Assembly (NCBI RefSeq): GCF_009498525.1
Contig: NZ_QSNT01000004.1
Location: 62,001-126,000, forward strand
Length of the DNA: 64,000 nt
Source of the DNA: Rhizobium sp. ICMP 5592
Lineage (GTDB): Bacteria; Pseudomonadota; Alphaproteobacteria; Rhizobiales; Rhizobiaceae
Reading direction: 5' to 3'
Part shown: positions 61,972 through 64,000 of the stretch, piece after piece
How positions within the stretch are numbered: the stretch's first letter is position 1
Layout of the letters: each line of letters starts with the position of its first letter
Made by a program: the position numbers and the translations under genes
Notes under the pieces: generated by a model
The model's database searches: none
What the model was told of the DNA's origin: nothing
The model's input: the letters and a program-made list of their open reading frames with translations, nothing else

Positions 61972-62865
61972 ATGATCACACGACGCGACACCTTCAAGCT
62001 TGCAATGGCAGCCGGTCTAGCCGCCGCTCCGCTCACCCTGGCGCGCGCCGCGAACGGCAAGCTCGAATGGACGTATTTTCAGGCGGGTGAAACGGGTTTT
62101 CGCCGCACGCCGGTCCTCCTGACGGGCAAAAAGAACGCCATCCTGCTCGACGGCGGCTTTACGCTCTCCGACGGACGCGCCGTTGCGGATGCCATCAAGG
62201 CTAAGGGCAAGCGGCTAACAACCATTTTCGTGAGCTGCAACGATCCCGACTACTACTTCGGCCTCCGACCCATTGTAGAGGCCTTCCCGAAGGCGAAGGT
62301 TATCGCCAAGCCGGTCACCGTCGAGGCGATCAAGGCCAATGTTCAAGCCAAGCTGGAGGCCTGGGGACCTCAACTCAAGGAAAACGGCCCGCAGAAACTG
62401 GCCGATGTCGTCATTCCCGAACCGTCCGACGTGACCTCTCTCGATCTCGAAGGGGCTCGCATCGAGATTGTTGAAGTGCCCGGAATGCACGACCGGCGCT
62501 ACATCTGGGTGCCGGCGTTGAAGGCCGTTTTCGGCGGCGTTCTGATCGATTCCGGCATTCACGTCTGGGTCGCGGATACAGCAACGCCGGAGCTGCGTGC
62601 CGCCTGGGTCAAGGCGCTTGATGCCATCGCCGCGCGCCAGCCGCAGATCGTCATTCCCGGCCATCAGGCAGAGGGTGCCGAACAGGGGATCGCTGCAATC
62701 ACTTTCACGCGCGACTATCTCCTCGCCTTCGAGGAGGAAATGGGACGAACCAAGGACAGCGCCGAATTGATCGCCGCGATGACCAAGCGTTATCCCGACC
62801 TCAAGGACGTCGGCTCACTCCAGCTCGGCGCCAAGGTCGCCAAGGGCGAAATGAAGTGGGGTTGA
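61972..62865 (+). CDS. Exported MBL-fold protein with a degenerate metal site
   Basis: About 297 aa. A Tat-type signal is visible (TRRDTFKLAMAAGLAAAPLTLARA). The fold is that of the metallo-beta-lactamase superfamily: LLDGGFTLSDGRAVADAIKAKGKRLTTIFVS, then VPGMHD and IVIPGHQAEG. At the usual metal motif HxHxDH the sequence reads CNDPDY, so four ligands are missing or changed; only two later histidines remain. The ATG at 61972 follows GGGAG. It may bind a different metal, bind a ligand without catalysis, or be inactive. It is followed by a MoaF-like gene. Confidence 0.78.
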   Translation: MITRRDTFKLAMAAGLAAAPLTLARAANGKLEWTYFQAGETGFRRTPVLLTGKKNAILLDGGFTLSDGRAVADAIKAKGKRLTTIFVSCNDPDYYFGLRPIVEAFPKAKVIAKPVTVEAIKANVQAKLEAWGPQLKENGPQKLADVVIPEPSDVTSLDLEGARIEIVEVPGMHDRRYIWVPALKAVFGGVLIDSGIHVWVADTATPELRAAWVKALDAIAARQPQIVIPGHQAEGAEQGIAAITFTRDYLLAFEEEMGRTKDSAELIAAMTKRYPDLKDVGSLQLGAKVAKGEMKWG

Positions 62866-62911
62866 CCATCGTCAGTCCACGAAAGCGGCACGGCAACAGA
62901 GGATAAGAGCC

Positions 62912-63234
62912 ATGAGCGATGTCAAATTCCCCGCAATCGGCCACACCTATCGCGCCGACTACGGCGAACTTGCCTACCGTGTCGCCTTTGCCGATGACGG
63001 CAAGACGTTGCGCTGGGCCGAAGACAAGGCGACGGATTTCGGCGCGGCCGCCAAGACCGAAACCTATCAGGCGATCCCGATCCGCCCGGCGTCTTCATGG
63101 TCACCTGGCGGGAAGCGGACGGCACGACTGTCACCCATGTCGAGGACTTCGAAAACAGCACCCTTCACGCCGCCATCACGCTTCCAGACCATTCATTCCT
63201 GACGCTACCGGGAAAATGGACGCGTCTCGACTGA
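62912..63234 (+). pseudogene. MoaF-like gene with a single-base frameshift
   Basis: The frame from ATG 62912 reads MSDVKFPAIGHTYRADYGEL and stays protein-like up to about 63090 (YQAIPIRP). From there the protein-like sequence moves to another frame: GVFMVTWREADGTTVTHVED and on to LPGKWTRLD, with a stop at 63232-63234. One missing base in the C/G run CGCCCGGC would restore a protein of about 107 aa. The restored protein looks like the small MoaF/calycin-type group, by eye only. It is 46 bases after the MBL gene. Recent mutation or a read error are both possible. Confidence 0.7.
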
Positions 63235-63244
63235 AGCTGCTGGT

Positions 63245-64000
63245 CTAGAAGCCCATGAAGCCCGGTTGCTTGGCAAGCGCCGGGGCCTTTTCCAACGCCG
63301 CGAGCTCAACCCCGGGAACGCCGAATTCAGTGTCATCGCCGAGAATTTCTTCGATCTCGGCCGCCACCTGCAACACGCCGGCGTCATCATGGCGCCGGCC
63401 GACGATTTGCAGGCCGAAGGGCATGCCCAGCGTGTCGCGGCCAACCGGAATGGTGATCGAAGGATGGCCGGCAAGGGTCGAGGCATAGGCCATGGCCAGC
63501 CAGTGATAGTAGCTTTTGGTCGGCTTGCCGTCGATCTCTTCCGGATAAAGCTCGTGCCAATCGCGCGGGCTGATCGTTACCGCCGGGCAAAGCACGTAGT
63601 CGTAAGTCTCGAAGAATGTCTGCCAGTCGCGATAGTAGCGGCCCTGCTTGACCAGCGCATCGGCGATATCAAGCGGACCATAGCTCAGGCCCTCTTCGAC
63701 ATTGGTGCGGACAAGCGCACCGACCTTATCCGGATGGGACAGCATCAGCTTGTGATGCATGCCCAAGAACATCACGCCGCGCAGGACCGAAAAGATGCGG
63801 TCGGCATCGGCGCAATCGGGGTGCGTCTCCTCGACGATGCCGAGATGGCTCGACAGCCGCTTGGTCACCCGCCGGAAACTATCGCGGATGACCCGTTCGG
63901 TCGGCGCAAAGCCGAAATCTTCTGTGACGGCTATACGCAAGGAGGCGAGGTTTGGGCGACGGGCGACTCCAAACCCGTCCGTCCCCCAAGGGGTCCTGCC
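63245..64000 (-). CDS. Amidase family protein, C-terminal part, cut by the window end
   Basis: C-terminal 250 or so residues of an amidase-signature hydrolase; the open frame continues past base 64000 without a start, so the 5' part is outside the window. The visible part begins with a TPWGTDGFGVARRPNLASLRIAVTEDFGFAPTE-like stretch, which is usual just after the catalytic core, and ends with ASTLAGHPSITIPVGRDTLGMPFGLQIVGRRHDDAGVLQVA, the typical C-terminal amidase segment. The Ser-Ser-Lys residues lie outside the window. The TTG at 63940 is internal, not a start. Confidence 0.87.
   Translation of the reverse strand, partial: GRTPWGTDGFGVARRPNLASLRIAVTEDFGFAPTERVIRDSFRRVTKRLSSHLGIVEETHPDCADADRIFSVLRGVMFLGMHHKLMLSHPDKVGALVRTNVEEGLSYGPLDIADALVKQGRYYRDWQTFFETYDYVLCPAVTISPRDWHELYPEEIDGKPTKSYYHWLAMAYASTLAGHPSITIPVGRDTLGMPFGLQIVGRRHDDAGVLQVAAEIEEILGDDTEFGVPGVELAALEKAPALAKQPGFMGF

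Noticed and set aside
62919..63248. 109-codon ORF in a third frame over the MoaF-like gene
   Set aside because: Proline/arginine-rich shadow composition; the other two frames together give the protein-like reading.

Overview
The window looks like part of a large replicon of a Rhizobium/Agrobacterium-group alphaproteobacterium. It is GC-rich, densely packed, and dominated by ABC importers with their own GntR, LacI or LysR regulators and short catabolic operons. A complete minCDE operon sits beside a type I secretion pair and a secreted RTX glycanase. In several rhizobia that combination lies on a chromid (pSymB-like replicon) rather than the main chromosome, so a chromid is the favoured but unproven setting. 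I see no tRNA, rRNA, CRISPR array, insertion sequence or replication origin.

Layout. 0.2-6.3 kb: GntR regulator, a NitT/TauT-type importer, an IlvD/Edd-family dehydratase and an RraA-type aldolase, ending in a strong terminator. 6.4-14.9 kb: a minus-strand operon of a Dpp-type peptide importer with gamma-glutamyltransferase and an SDR, headed by a GntR regulator. 15.0-22.3 kb: a second Dpp-type importer with a glycerophosphodiester phosphodiesterase and a LacI regulator, with a clear operator. 22.6-24.3 kb: a GlcG/HbpS-like protein, a DUF922 protein and RecX. 24.4-32.7 kb: uxuA, uxuB, a zinc dehydrogenase, a polar amino-acid-type importer and two GntR regulators; this fits uptake and oxidation of a sugar acid such as L-gulonate through fructuronate and mannonate. 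32.9-42.5 kb: two aldo/keto reductases, an M20 amidohydrolase with an importer and a PuuD-like amidotransferase under a divergent GntR regulator, and a LysR. 42.5-44.9 kb: a 1-Cys peroxiredoxin, an RBBP9-type hydrolase, three unnamed small ORFs and an FMN reductase. 45.2-49.8 kb: an RTX-GH16 glycanase and PrsD/PrsE-type secretion proteins. 50.2-52.1 kb: minCDE. 52.3-54.0 kb: an MscS channel and a DDAH-type amidinohydrolase. 54.0-58.9 kb: asparaginase, asparagine permease, aspartase and a GntR regulator, linked by a shared ATCTGTCA motif. 59.0-64.0 kb: a DUF1989 protein, two LysR regulators, an MBL-fold protein lacking the normal metal motif, a frameshifted MoaF-like gene and a truncated amidase.

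Most genes form uptake-plus-first-steps catabolic modules. Within operons, ATGA or TTGA overlaps are common. Stable hairpins follow three of the five solute-binding protein genes; a fourth is followed by the bidirectional terminator at 6.3 kb. Several very short ORFs sit in coupled positions between larger genes and would be missed by length-filtered annotation.
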